From assembly GCF_009913435.1 (NCBI RefSeq), contig NZ_CP047895.1, positions 2,426,501 through 2,490,500 on the forward strand: DNA of 64,000 nt. The letters are read 5' to 3'. The notes beneath the pieces were generated by a model. It was given only the letters and a program-made list of their open reading frames with translations, made no database searches and was not told where the DNA came from. Source of the DNA: Sphingomonas changnyeongensis (GTDB taxonomy: Bacteria > Pseudomonadota > Alphaproteobacteria > Sphingomonadales > Sphingomonadaceae). A program made the position numbers and the translations under genes. Positions 7,401-16,799 of the stretch are shown in pieces (position 1 is the stretch's first letter; each line of letters opens with the position of its first letter).

Positions 7401-9989
7401 TCAGGCGAGGCTTTTGCTCACCTGTTCGAACACGTCGCGCGACAGGCCGGGCACGGCGAGGATGCGGTTCAGCTCGGCGGTCATCAGCGTCGCCCGGTCG
7501 GGATCGAACCGCCGCCAGCGGCCGAATGGCGGCACCATGCGCGCGGCGGTCTGCGGGTTGATCGGATCGAGCGCCAGGATCATGTCAGCGACAAAGCGAT
7601 AGCCCTGCCCATCGGCCTGGTGAAAGGCACGCTGATTGGCGGCGAACGCCCCGATCAGCGCCCGCACGCGGTTGGGATTGGCGAGCGTGAAATCCGGATG
7701 CGCGGCGAGCGCGATCACCGCCCGGAGCGTATCGGGCCGCGTCGACAGCGCCTGGGTGGAAAACCATTTGTCGATGACCAGCGCATCGCCGCGATAGCGG
7801 TCGTAAAACGCCGCCAGCGCCCGTGGCCGTTCCGCCGCATCGCTGCTCGCCAGCGCCGCGAGCGCCCCCTGCCGGTCGGTCATGTTGTCGGCAGCCTCGA
7901 ACTGCGCCCAGGCGCGCGCCGCCGCATCCGCCGCACCCGCCGCGAACATATAGCTGAGCGCGATCGTCCTCAGCCGCCGCCCGCCCTTGGCCGCCGGTGT
8001 GAGTTCATAAGCCCCGGCCTTCAGCCGGTCGTGCAGCCCGCGCCAGTCATCGACCAGCGCGCCGCCGATCGCCGCGCGCAGCCGCTCGCGCGCGGCATGC
8101 ACGGCCTCCGGGTCGATCGCGGGCAGATGATCGCCGACAAAGGCCTCGCTCGGCGGCAGCACGGCTTCGGCGACAAAGGCCGGATCGCGCGCCGCATCGC
8201 CCAGCACGTCGCGCATCGCGGCAATCACCGGGGCGTGATCGATGCGCCCTTGCAGATCGGCAAGGATCGTATCGAGCATCAGCTGCTGCAGCGCCTCATA
8301 CCGCGCGAACGGATCATCATCATGCGCCGACAGCAGCGCCAGATCGGCGGCCGGGCGCGTCGTCTCGACGATCACCGGCGCGGAAAAGCCGCGGTTGATC
8401 GACAGCACCGGCCGCTCGGCCAGCCCCTCGAACGGGATTTCGGCCGCCGCATCCTCAAGCACGATCAGCCGTTCCTCGCCCAGCCGCCGGCCGGTTTCCG
8501 CCCCGAACAGCGCCACCCTGAGCGGAATGGGCATGGGCTGCTTGACCGGCTGGCCCGGCGTGGCGGCCAGGCTCTGCGTCAGGCGCAGCGTCGCCGCCGT
8601 GCCGTGATGGTCGAGCGTCGCGGTCACGCGCGGCGTGCCGGCCTGGCTGTACCACAGGCGGAAGCGCGACAGGTCGGCCTCCCCGCCCTCTTCGATCGCG
8701 CGGACGAAATCCTCGCACGTCACCGCCTGTCCGTCATGGCGGTCGAAATACAGGTCGCAGCCGCGCCGGAACCGGTCCCAGCCCAGCATGGTCGCCATCA
8801 TGCGAATGAGCTCGGCACCCTTGTTGTAGACGGTCGCCGTGTAGAAGTTGGAGATTTCGATATAGCTGTCGGGCCGCACCGGATGGGCAAGCGGCCCGCC
8901 ATCCTCGGGAAACTGGGCGGCGCGCAGCAGCCGGACATCCTCGATCCGCTTGACCGCCGCCGACCCCTGGTCGGCGGAGAATTGCTGGTCGCGAAAGACG
9001 GTGAAGCCTTCCTTGAGCGACAGCTGGAACCAGTCGCGGCAGGTGACGCGGTTGCCCGACCAATTATGGAAATATTCATGCGCGACGACACCGGCGACGG
9101 CGTCGTAATCGGCATCGGTCGCGGTTTCGGGATCGGCCAGAATATAGCGCGAGTTGAAGATGTTGAGGCCCTTATTCTCCATCGCGCCGAAGTTGAAATC
9201 GGCAACCGCCACGATGTTGAACACGCTCAGATCATATTCGCGGCCATAGACGCGTTCATCCCACGCCATCGACGCCTTGAGCGCCGCCATCGCATGGCCG
9301 GTGCGCGGCAAATCGCCCTCGCGCACCCAGATGCCCAGATCGACCCCGCGCCCCGAGCGGGTGATGAACCGGTCGCGATTGACCGCCAGATCGCCAGCCA
9401 CCAGCGCGAACAGATAGCTGGGCTTGGGGAACGGGTCGCGCCACTGCGCCCAGTGGCGACCGCCCGGCAGGTCGCCGCCATTGATGCGGTCGCCATTGGC
9501 CAGCAGCACCGGATAGGTCGCCCGGTCAGCCTCCATCCGCACCGTATAGCGGCTGAGAATGTCGGGCCGGTCGGGGAAGAAGGTGATGCGCCGAAAACCT
9601 TCCGCCTCGCACTGGGTGCACAGCAGCCCGCCCGAGGCGTAAAGCCCCATCAGCTGGGTATTGGTCGCCGGGTGGATCACGCATTCGGTCTCGATCCGGT
9701 GGGCATTGCCCGGCAGGTCGATCAGGATGCGGTCGCCGTCGGTCCGCCACGTGGCGGGCACGCCATCGACGCGCAGCGAGACGAGCTTCTGCCCGCCGCC
9801 ATCAAGCGCGAGCGGCATCCCCGCCCCGCTGTCCGCGCGCACCACCGACAGGGTGGCCCGCACCCAGGTCTCGTCGGCATCCAGCATGAAATCGAGCGCG
9901 ACCTCGGGAACGCGCCAGGCGGGCGGCACATAATCCGCGCGGCGGATGATCGGCGGCGGGGCGGCATCGGGGCGTTGGACATCGGCCAT
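7401..9989 (-). CDS. pepN: Aminopeptidase N (M1 family zinc metallopeptidase)
   Basis: An 862-residue cytosolic M1 peptidase that removes N-terminal amino acids from peptides. The exopeptidase motif GAMENKGLNIFN and the zinc site HEYFHNW with the downstream glutamate in LSLKEGFTVFRDQ are intact. Length and the C-terminal helical region match bacterial PepN of the E. coli type. It faces the Mla operon tail to tail, with a wobble-containing hairpin (7382-7401) and no T-run between them. A very long open frame on the opposite strand is an artefact of GC-rich codon use. Confidence 0.95.
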   Translation of the reverse strand: MADVQRPDAAPPPIIRRADYVPPAWRVPEVALDFMLDADETWVRATLSVVRADSGAGMPLALDGGGQKLVSLRVDGVPATWRTDGDRILIDLPGNAHRIETECVIHPATNTQLMGLYASGGLLCTQCEAEGFRRITFFPDRPDILSRYTVRMEADRATYPVLLANGDRINGGDLPGGRHWAQWRDPFPKPSYLFALVAGDLAVNRDRFITRSGRGVDLGIWVREGDLPRTGHAMAALKASMAWDERVYGREYDLSVFNIVAVADFNFGAMENKGLNIFNSRYILADPETATDADYDAVAGVVAHEYFHNWSGNRVTCRDWFQLSLKEGFTVFRDQQFSADQGSAAVKRIEDVRLLRAAQFPEDGGPLAHPVRPDSYIEISNFYTATVYNKGAELIRMMATMLGWDRFRRGCDLYFDRHDGQAVTCEDFVRAIEEGGEADLSRFRLWYSQAGTPRVTATLDHHGTAATLRLTQSLAATPGQPVKQPMPIPLRVALFGAETGRRLGEERLIVLEDAAAEIPFEGLAERPVLSINRGFSAPVIVETTRPAADLALLSAHDDDPFARYEALQQLMLDTILADLQGRIDHAPVIAAMRDVLGDAARDPAFVAEAVLPPSEAFVGDHLPAIDPEAVHAARERLRAAIGGALVDDWRGLHDRLKAGAYELTPAAKGGRRLRTIALSYMFAAGAADAAARAWAQFEAADNMTDRQGALAALASSDAAERPRALAAFYDRYRGDALVIDKWFSTQALSTRPDTLRAVIALAAHPDFTLANPNRVRALIGAFAANQRAFHQADGQGYRFVADMILALDPINPQTAARMVPPFGRWRRFDPDRATLMTAELNRILAVPGLSRDVFEQVSKSLA

Positions 9990-10041
9990 GTCCCTGCCCT
10001 AATGCGGCACCTTCAGCGATGAAAGCCCAATCGGGGGGATC

Positions 10042-10953
10042 ATGGCCATCCCAGGCGTCACCATCCGCCAGCTGCATTATTTCGCGGAGCTGGCCGCGGC
10101 CGGATCGTTCCGCCGCGCCGCCGACCGCATCGGGGTCAGCCAGCCCTCGCTGTCCGCGCAGATCCAGCTGCTCGAAGCGCAGCTCGGCTGCCCGCTTGTC
10201 GAACGCGGCGGCGGTGCCGCCTTCCTTACCCCCATCGGCCGCGAGATCCTCACCCGCGCCCGGACGATCCTCGCCGATGTCAGGGGCCTGTCGGACATCA
10301 CCCTTGCCGATCCCGACGGACTGACCGGCACGATCCGCTTCGGCGCGTCGCCGACCACCGGCCCCTATCTGATGCCGCAGGTCGTCGCCCGGCTGCACCG
10401 CGACCATCCGGGGCTGAGGCTGCATGTGCGCGAGGGCAATCCGGACGAACTGCTGCGCGATCTGGCGATCGGCACGCATGACGTGCTGCTCGCCCAGCTG
10501 CCGATCAGCGGCGATGATTTCGTCGTCCGCACGCTGTTCCGCGAGCCGCTGATCCTGACGATGGCGACCGACGATCCGCTGACCGTGCATGACGAAATCG
10601 TGCCCGCGATGCTCGCCGGGCGCGAGCTGCTGACGCTGTCGCCGCAATATCGGCTGACCGACCAGATCCGCGCGCTCGGCGAACATGTGGGCGCGGTGGT
10701 GCTGCGCGATTATGAAGGGACCAGCCTCGATGCGGTGCGCCAGATGGCCGGCATGGGCATGGGCCTTGCCCTGCTGCCGGCGCTCTATGTCCGCTCCGAG
10801 ATCCGCGACACCGACGATGTGACGACCCGGCCGCTCGCCTGGGGGCCGCTTTACCGCGATCTGGGATTGGTGTGGCGGCGCAGCGCCGGGCGCGCAACGG
10901 CCTTTCAGCGGCTTGCCGATATCGTTACCACCATCGGCGAGGTGATGACATGA
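10042..10953 (+). CDS. LysR-family regulator, OxyR-like but lacking the redox cysteines
   Basis: A 303-residue LysR-type regulator. The N-terminal winged helix-turn-helix contains SFRRAADRIGVSQPSLSAQI and the effector domain is of the OxyR class (RFGASPTTGPYLMPQ, LLPALYV). In E. coli OxyR the sensing cysteines sit in GHCLRDQAMGFC; the aligned stretch here is QYRLTDQIRALG, so both are replaced (Arg and Gly). Only one Cys (in the DNA-binding half) remains. It is therefore unlikely to sense peroxide by a disulfide. It stands 104 bases before the exporter operon on the same strand and may regulate it (inference). Confidence 0.85.
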   Translation: MAIPGVTIRQLHYFAELAAAGSFRRAADRIGVSQPSLSAQIQLLEAQLGCPLVERGGGAAFLTPIGREILTRARTILADVRGLSDITLADPDGLTGTIRFGASPTTGPYLMPQVVARLHRDHPGLRLHVREGNPDELLRDLAIGTHDVLLAQLPISGDDFVVRTLFREPLILTMATDDPLTVHDEIVPAMLAGRELLTLSPQYRLTDQIRALGEHVGAVVLRDYEGTSLDAVRQMAGMGMGLALLPALYVRSEIRDTDDVTTRPLAWGPLYRDLGLVWRRSAGRATAFQRLADIVTTIGEVMT

Positions 10954-11057
10954 TAGGCTTTTCCTATCACATCGGCAATAATTTGCGATTTGATCCAATC
11001 ACGCGGGATCGCTAGCTGCCGCGCGGCAGGCGACCCTTTTTCGCTTCGGGAAACATA

Positions 11058-12758
11058 ATGGCCGCACCGACGACTGTTCGACTGAGCGACGTGATCCGCT
11101 GGGCAAGGCCCATTCTGGGTCCGGACAACCCCTATTTCTCGCTGGTGATCATCTATGGCATCGGCGTCGGGCTGCTTTCGCTCGCGATCCCGATTTCCGT
11201 CCAGCTGCTGGTCAACTCGATCGCCAATCTCGCGCTGCCGGTGCCGCTGTTCACGCTGGCGCTGGTGCTGCTGACGCTGCTGCTGATCTCGGCGCTGCTC
11301 GGCGCGCTCGCCAAATATATCATGGAGCTGTTCCGGCGACGGTTCATGGCGCGGATGGTGGCCGACATCACGCTGCGCGCCGTCCATGCCCAGAACCCGT
11401 ATTTCGCCGATGAACGGCGCGACGATCTGTTCAACCGCTATTTCGACATCGTGACGATGCAGAAATCGATGCCGTCGCTGCTGATCGGCGGGTTCACGAT
11501 CGTGCTGCAATCGACCGTGGGGTTCATCGTCACGGCGTTTTACCACCCGTTCTTTCTCGCCTTCAACCTGCTGTTCATCCTGGTGCTGTGGGTGATCTGG
11601 CAGCTCTGGGCGCGCGGCGCGATGACGTCGGTCGTCGAACTAAGCCACAAGAAATATGCGCTCGCCCACTGGCTTGAGAGCCTGGGCGGATCGAACGGCT
11701 TCTACAAATCGAGCCGTCACCTCGATTATGCGATGGACCAGACCGAGGCGCGCACCGCGGCCTATGTCGATGCGCATCGCCGGCATTTCCACTACGCCTT
11801 CCCGCAGACCGTGGCGCTGCTCGTCCTCTATGCGGTGGCGAGCGCCGGGCTGCTCGCGCTGGGCGGCTGGCTGGTCATCCAGAACCAGCTGTCGATCGGC
11901 CAGCTGGTCGCCGCCGAACTGATCATGTCGGGCATTTTCTACGGCGCCGCCTCGCTCGGCCCCTATCTCGACACCTTTTACGACATGGTGGCGGGGCTGG
12001 AGGAACTGTCGCTGTTCCGCGACATTCCGCAGGAGCGCATTCCCGATCGCTTCACCCAGGAACGGCCGCCCTCGGGCGCGCTCGCCTTTCGCGGCGTGCG
12101 GGTCGATCTTGGCAATACCGAGGCGCGGCTCGACCTTGAAATCACGCCGTCGAGCCGGCTGGTCGCGGCCGCGGCGCCGGGGATGGAGCGGCAGTTCTCG
12201 AGCCTGCTCAAGCATCATTTCGCGCCCATTGGCGGCATGATCACCGTGGGCGGCGCGGACATCAACGATTTCGACGTCTATCAGCTGCGCAGCGAGGTGA
12301 TCGTCCTCAACCGGCCGACGATCGTGGAAAGCACGATCCGCGACTATCTGGGCCTGTCGCGCGCGCCGCGCGATCCGGTGCGCACGCTTGAGCTGCTGAA
12401 GCTGGTCGGGCTTGACCAGCGCATCGCCGAAATGCCGCAGGGCATGGACACGTTGCTGTCCTCGACCGGCTGGCCGCTGTCGATCGAGGAGACGATGCAG
12501 CTGAAGCTTGCCGGGGCGCTGCTGTCCGAGCCGCGCATCCTGGTGCTGTCGGGGCTTTACGACATGATGCCGGTCGAACGGCTGGCGCAGGTGTTCGACC
12601 ATCTGCGCGACAAGCCGGTCACCCTCATCTATTTCTCGAACCGCCCGGAGCATGTGGCGCTTGACGGGTTTCTGTGGCTCGGCCGCAACGCCCAGACGAT
12701 CACGACCGACCGCGCCACATTCGACGCGCTGCGGGCCGGCGCGATGGAGGACCGCTGA
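11058..12758 (+). CDS. ABC-exporter-like membrane subunit with a fully degenerate nucleotide-binding domain
   Basis: A 566-residue protein built like a type I secretion ABC half-transporter: six membrane helices in residues ~27-320 and an NBD-like domain in ~340-566. All ATP motifs are lost. The Walker A loop reads AAAPGMERQFSSLL (the lysine position is Phe380), the Q-loop Gln is Asn418, LSGGQ is LSIEE (474-478), Walker B Asp-Glu is Ser-Gly (498-499) and the H-loop His is Asn528. Yet the fold landmarks (STIRDYLGL, LKLAGALLSEPRILVL) are preserved and the gene is intact. Its stop overlaps the adaptor ATG (ATGA). Classic family members pump proteins or small molecules with ATP; this one probably cannot hydrolyse it. 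A CTGCCGC/GCGGCAG palindrome lies at 11016-11029 upstream. Confidence 0.82.
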   Translation: MAAPTTVRLSDVIRWARPILGPDNPYFSLVIIYGIGVGLLSLAIPISVQLLVNSIANLALPVPLFTLALVLLTLLLISALLGALAKYIMELFRRRFMARMVADITLRAVHAQNPYFADERRDDLFNRYFDIVTMQKSMPSLLIGGFTIVLQSTVGFIVTAFYHPFFLAFNLLFILVLWVIWQLWARGAMTSVVELSHKKYALAHWLESLGGSNGFYKSSRHLDYAMDQTEARTAAYVDAHRRHFHYAFPQTVALLVLYAVASAGLLALGGWLVIQNQLSIGQLVAAELIMSGIFYGAASLGPYLDTFYDMVAGLEELSLFRDIPQERIPDRFTQERPPSGALAFRGVRVDLGNTEARLDLEITPSSRLVAAAAPGMERQFSSLLKHHFAPIGGMITVGGADINDFDVYQLRSEVIVLNRPTIVESTIRDYLGLSRAPRDPVRTLELLKLVGLDQRIAEMPQGMDTLLSSTGWPLSIEETMQLKLAGALLSEPRILVLSGLYDMMPVERLAQVFDHLRDKPVTLIYFSNRPEHVALDGFLWLGRNAQTITTDRATFDALRAGAMEDR

Positions 12759-13822
12759 TGCCGTTTCGCGCCGAGCATATGAGCCATTTCACCACGCTGA
12801 GCGGGATCGGTGTGCCGCGCCCGATGCGCAACCTGGCCATCATGCTGATGATCACAATCGTCGGCAGCATCATCTTCATGCTCACCGTTCCCTGGGTGCA
12901 GACCGCGCAGGGCGTGGGCACGGTGATCGCGCTTGATCCGCGCGACCGGGTGCAGAACATCACCGCGCTGGTGCCCGGCCGGGTCGAACGCTGGTTCGTC
13001 AAGGACGCACAGCTGGTCAAGAAGGGCGATCCGATCGTCCAGATCGTCGACAATGATCCGATGCTGCTCGACCGCATCCGCGCCGAACGCCGCCAGGCGG
13101 AAGCCGAGATCGCGGCCGCGCAGCAGGCGATGCGCGTCGCCCAGCTTGACGTCAACCGCATGGGCCAGCTCTACCGCGAAGGGCTGATGGCGCGGCGCGA
13201 CTATGAACTCGCACAGATCAAGGTCGCCGATTATCAGGCGAAAATCGCCGAGAAACAGGCATCGATCAACGGGATCGACATCAAGCTCAACCGCCAGGCG
13301 GTGCAGATCGTGCGCGCGCCGCGCGACGGGCGGGTGATGAAGATCCTGGGCGCGGACAATGCGACGATGGTCAAGGCCGGCGAGGTGCTGGCGACCTTTG
13401 CGGTCGAGAACAGCCCGCGCGTGGTCGAGCTTTACATCGATGGCCGCGACGTGCCGCTGGTACGGCCGGGCCGGCGGGTCAGGCTGGAGTTTGAAGGCTG
13501 GCCGGCGATCCAGTTCAGCGGCTGGCCCTCGGTCGCGCAGGGCATGTTCGACGGGCGGGTGTTCGCGCTCGACGTCAATGCGTCGCCCAACGGGCTGTTC
13601 CGCGTGCTGGTCGAGGAAGCGCCCGATCGCCGCCCCTGGCCGCGCGAGCCGTTCGTCCGGCTGGGCGCCAAGGTGCGCGGCTGGGTGATGATGGATACGG
13701 TCAAGGTCGGGTTCGAGCTGTGGCGTCTGCTCAACGACTTCCCGCTGCAGTTCCAGCGTCCGGGCGACAACATCATGGACGTGGCGCGCGGCACTTCGGA
13801 AGAGGCCGATGAGGCGAAATAA
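12758..13822 (+). CDS. HlyD-family periplasmic adaptor (membrane fusion protein)
   Basis: A 354-residue adaptor linking the inner-membrane exporter to an outer-membrane channel. One N-terminal membrane segment (about residues 26-48) is followed by a barrel-sandwich/lipoyl half (VQNITALVPGRVERWFVKDAQLVKKGD), a short helical hairpin rich in Ala, Arg and Glu (about 106-170), the second lipoyl half (IVRAPRDGRVMKI) and a beta-barrel. The ATG overlaps the exporter stop and the end overlaps the TolC gene by 14 bases, so all three are translated together. Substrate is not evident. Confidence 0.88.
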   Translation: MPFRAEHMSHFTTLSGIGVPRPMRNLAIMLMITIVGSIIFMLTVPWVQTAQGVGTVIALDPRDRVQNITALVPGRVERWFVKDAQLVKKGDPIVQIVDNDPMLLDRIRAERRQAEAEIAAAQQAMRVAQLDVNRMGQLYREGLMARRDYELAQIKVADYQAKIAEKQASINGIDIKLNRQAVQIVRAPRDGRVMKILGADNATMVKAGEVLATFAVENSPRVVELYIDGRDVPLVRPGRRVRLEFEGWPAIQFSGWPSVAQGMFDGRVFALDVNASPNGLFRVLVEEAPDRRPWPREPFVRLGAKVRGWVMMDTVKVGFELWRLLNDFPLQFQRPGDNIMDVARGTSEEADEAK

Positions 13823-15290
13823 CGCGCAAGGCCGGATGCGGCTGTGGCTGCTGAGCGGTGCGCTGGGTGCGGTGCTGGTCGCCGGCCCGGCCCCCGCGCA
13901 GATGATCGCGCCGCTGCCACCGGTCGCCGCCGGCCCGGTCACGCCGCCGCCGGCCAGCGGGCCGCTGACGCTCGACGAGGTGCTTGAGGCGTCGCGCCAG
14001 CACCAGCCGCAGATCCTCGAGGCGCTGGCACGGGTGCGCGTCGCCGAAGGGCGGCGGCTGTCGGTCGAAGGCGCGTTCGACACGCTGTTTGCGGCCAGCG
14101 CCGACACCCGCCTGTCGGGCTTTTACGACGGCCGCTACCTGGAATCGAAGATCACCCAGCCGCTGCAGACCAATGGCGGCAATGTCTATGGCAGCTACCG
14201 CGTGTCGGGCGGGCGCTTTCCGACCTATGAGAATGAGAAGTTCACCAACGAGCTGGGCGAGTTCAAGGTCGGGGCGGTATTCGCGCTGCTGCGCGACCGG
14301 ATCATCGACGAACGCCGCTTCGGCCGCACGCTGGCCGAGGGCGAGATCGAACTGGCCGATGCCGAACGGCTGATGATCGCCATCGGCGTCCAGGCGCGGG
14401 CGATCGAGGCCTATAACGCCTGGGTGGTCGCCGGGCAGCGGCTGCGCATCTTCCGCGACCTGCTGGCGCTGGCGCAGGAACGGCAGCGCGGCTTTCAGCG
14501 CGCGGTGGCCGAGGGGCTGCGGCCGCGGATCATCCTGACCGAGAATGAACAGAATATCCTGAGGCGTCAGTCCTTCGTCACCCAGGCCGAACAGGCGCTG
14601 GCGGTGGCGGCCAATAATCTGTCGCTGTTCTGGCGCAATGCCGATGGGCGGCCGATGCTGGCCGATGTCGCGCGGCTGCCCGATGCGCTGCCAGCACCCC
14701 TGCCGCTGCCGGTCGATCCGCGCTCTGGCCTGGTGCAGCGGCCCGACCTGCGCAATCTGGAGCTGCGGCTGAGCCTGGCGCGCGAGCGGCTGGCGCTTGA
14801 CCGCAACCAGCTGCTGCCCCGGCTCGACGTGGCGGTCGAGGTATCACGCGATATCGGCGAGATCGGCGCGGGCGGGCGGTCGTTCGACGGCACCGAAAGC
14901 AAGCTTGGCCTGACGTTGCGCGTCCCGCTGCAGAACCGCGCGGCGCGCGGCCGGCTGATGCAGACCGAGGCGGAAATCGACGCCTTCCGCCGGCGCGGCC
15001 AGGCGCTGGGCGAACAGATCGTCGCCCAGATCGATGCGATCAGCATCGCCATCGGCGCATCGGCGCGGATCGCCGGGCTGGCGAGCGACGAGGCCGACCG
15101 GGCAAGCGCGATGGCAGCCGCCGAACGGCGGCGGTTCGACATGGGGGCGACCGACTTTTTCGTCGTCAACCTGCGCGAGGAAGCCGCCGCCGACGCACAG
15201 ATCCGGCGCATCGACGCGCTGGCGCGGCAGATCCAGGCCCATGCCGACATGGCCGCCGCAACCGCCGACGCGACTGTGCTGAAGCTCTGA
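13809..15290 (+). CDS. TolC-family outer-membrane channel protein
   Basis: A 493-residue outer-membrane efflux protein with a signal peptide ending near PAPAQM (about residue 31). The repeated helical hairpin structure of TolC proteins is seen in segments such as ALARVRVAEGRRL and LSLARERLALDRNQLLPRLDV. It starts inside the end of the HlyD gene and completes the tripartite exporter. It differs from the second TolC-like protein of this window (40707-42155), which stands with pcm, and so is probably dedicated to this exporter. Confidence 0.87.
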   Translation: MRRNNAQGRMRLWLLSGALGAVLVAGPAPAQMIAPLPPVAAGPVTPPPASGPLTLDEVLEASRQHQPQILEALARVRVAEGRRLSVEGAFDTLFAASADTRLSGFYDGRYLESKITQPLQTNGGNVYGSYRVSGGRFPTYENEKFTNELGEFKVGAVFALLRDRIIDERRFGRTLAEGEIELADAERLMIAIGVQARAIEAYNAWVVAGQRLRIFRDLLALAQERQRGFQRAVAEGLRPRIILTENEQNILRRQSFVTQAEQALAVAANNLSLFWRNADGRPMLADVARLPDALPAPLPLPVDPRSGLVQRPDLRNLELRLSLARERLALDRNQLLPRLDVAVEVSRDIGEIGAGGRSFDGTESKLGLTLRVPLQNRAARGRLMQTEAEIDAFRRRGQALGEQIVAQIDAISIAIGASARIAGLASDEADRASAMAAAERRRFDMGATDFFVVNLREEAAADAQIRRIDALARQIQAHADMAAATADATVLKL

Positions 15291-15399
15291 CCGGGCCGCA
15301 GCGCCGACGCCCACTCCCCCGCCGCGCTGCCGGCACGCGCTGACCATCGCGTGCCGGACACGCGCCCGTGCCGCCGGGATTTCCCGCCCGCCGGATGTT

Positions 15400-15427
15400 T
15401 TGACCGGCCGCAAAATCGCTCTACAGC
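15400..15427 (+). promoter_or_regulatory. Candidate promoter of the thiolase gene
   Basis: A -35-like TTGACC (15400-15405) and a -10-like TACAGC (15422-15427) are separated by 16 bases, about 35 bases before the thiolase start. This is a reasonable match to the alphaproteobacterial housekeeping pattern, but weak motifs in GC-rich DNA give false hits. Confidence 0.35.
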
Positions 15428-15461
15428 GGACCGGCGAAGGAAAAACACAAAGGGAGAGATG

Positions 15462-16676
15462 ATGCGCGACGTGGTGATTTGCGAACCGGTCAGAACGGCG
15501 GTCGGCAGGTTCGGCGGGGTGTTTCGTGGCGTGGCGGCGGAGCGGCTGGGCGCGACCGTGGTGGCGGCGCTGGTCGAACGGGCGGGGCTCGCCCCCGATG
15601 CGGTCGATGATGTGCTGTTCGCGCAATGCTATCCCTCGATGGAAGCGCCCGCGCTGGGCCGGGTGGTCGCGCTCGATGCCGGGCTTGCCATCACTACCTG
15701 TGGCCTGCAGGTCGACCGGCGGTGCGGATCCGGGCTGCAGGCGATTGCCTATGCGGTGATGCAGGTCGCGATGGGTGCATCCGATCTGATCATCGCGGGC
15801 GGTGCTGAATCGATGAGCAACGCGCCCTTTTTCACGCATGACGCGCGCTGGGGCGTGAATGGCCGGGCGCTGGCGATCCAGGACGGGCTGGTGCGCGGGC
15901 GGCTGACCGCGGGCGGGCGCCATTATCCGGTGCCCGGCGGGATGCTGGAGACGGCCGAGAATCTGGCCCATGAATATGCCATTCCGCGCGCCGAACAGGA
16001 TGAATATGCCGCCCGCTCCCACGCCCGCGCGGTGGCGGCGCAGGCGGACGGGCGCTTTGCCGACGAAATCGTGCCGGTTGCCGTGCGCACCAAGGCCGGG
16101 GAAACGCTGGTCACCCGCGACGAGCATCCGCGTGCCGACACCACGCCCGAGACGCTCGCTCAGCTGAAACCGGTCAGGCTGGCCGACGATCCGGGTGCGA
16201 CGGTCACCGCCGGCAATGCCAGCGGCCAGAATGACGGTGCGTCGGCGGCGATCGTGACCACCCGCGACCGCGCCGAGGCGCTGGGGCTGAAGCCGCTGGC
16301 GCGCATGCGCAGCTGGGCGGTCGCCGGCGTGCCGCCGCGCACCATGGGCATCGGCCCCGTACCCGCGACCGCCAAGGCGCTGGCCGCAGCCGGGCTCGAC
16401 CTGTCGCAGATCGACCTGATCGAGCTGAACGAGGCCTTTGCCGCCCAGGTGCTCGCCTGCACCCGCGAATGGGGGTTTGGCGCGGCGGATTTCGACCGGC
16501 TGAACGTCAATGGCTCGGGCATTTCGCTCGGCCATCCGGTGGGCGCGACCGGCGGGCGGATCCTCGCCACGCTGCTGCGCGAAATGGACCGGCGCGAGGC
16601 GCGCTTCGGGCTGGAAACCATGTGCATCGGCGGCGGCCAGGGCATTGCCGCGATTTTTGAGCGCGTCAACGACTGA
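15462..16676 (+). CDS. Acetyl-CoA C-acyltransferase (thiolase)
   Basis: A 404-residue thiolase that condenses or cleaves acyl-CoAs, in fatty-acid oxidation or ketone metabolism. The acyl-accepting cysteine is in VDRRCGSGLQAI (about residue 88); the NEAFA motif, the catalytic His region GSGISLGHPVGATG and the C-terminal Cys of MCIGGGQG are all present. Adjacent ATG codons at 15459 and 15462 both fit; 15462 has the better distance from AGGGAG. It is monocistronic here. Chain-length preference cannot be read from the motifs. Confidence 0.9.
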   Translation: MRDVVICEPVRTAVGRFGGVFRGVAAERLGATVVAALVERAGLAPDAVDDVLFAQCYPSMEAPALGRVVALDAGLAITTCGLQVDRRCGSGLQAIAYAVMQVAMGASDLIIAGGAESMSNAPFFTHDARWGVNGRALAIQDGLVRGRLTAGGRHYPVPGGMLETAENLAHEYAIPRAEQDEYAARSHARAVAAQADGRFADEIVPVAVRTKAGETLVTRDEHPRADTTPETLAQLKPVRLADDPGATVTAGNASGQNDGASAAIVTTRDRAEALGLKPLARMRSWAVAGVPPRTMGIGPVPATAKALAAAGLDLSQIDLIELNEAFAAQVLACTREWGFGAADFDRLNVNGSGISLGHPVGATGGRILATLLREMDRREARFGLETMCIGGGQGIAAIFERVND

Positions 16677-16799
16677 GGATACCGGCTGCGGCACTGGCCC
16701 TATACTTTGACTGCGATCCATGTTATGAATGCAACACTTCGGGTTGAACTGTGTGCGTTTCGTTTCGGGTTCGTAATGAACAAGGGGAGTGCCGCAGCC

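Noticed and set aside
7620..10022. 800-codon open frame on the plus strand
   Set aside because: It lies wholly opposite pepN, has no family-like sequence and an Arg/His/Gly-rich composition typical of antisense frames in high-GC genes.
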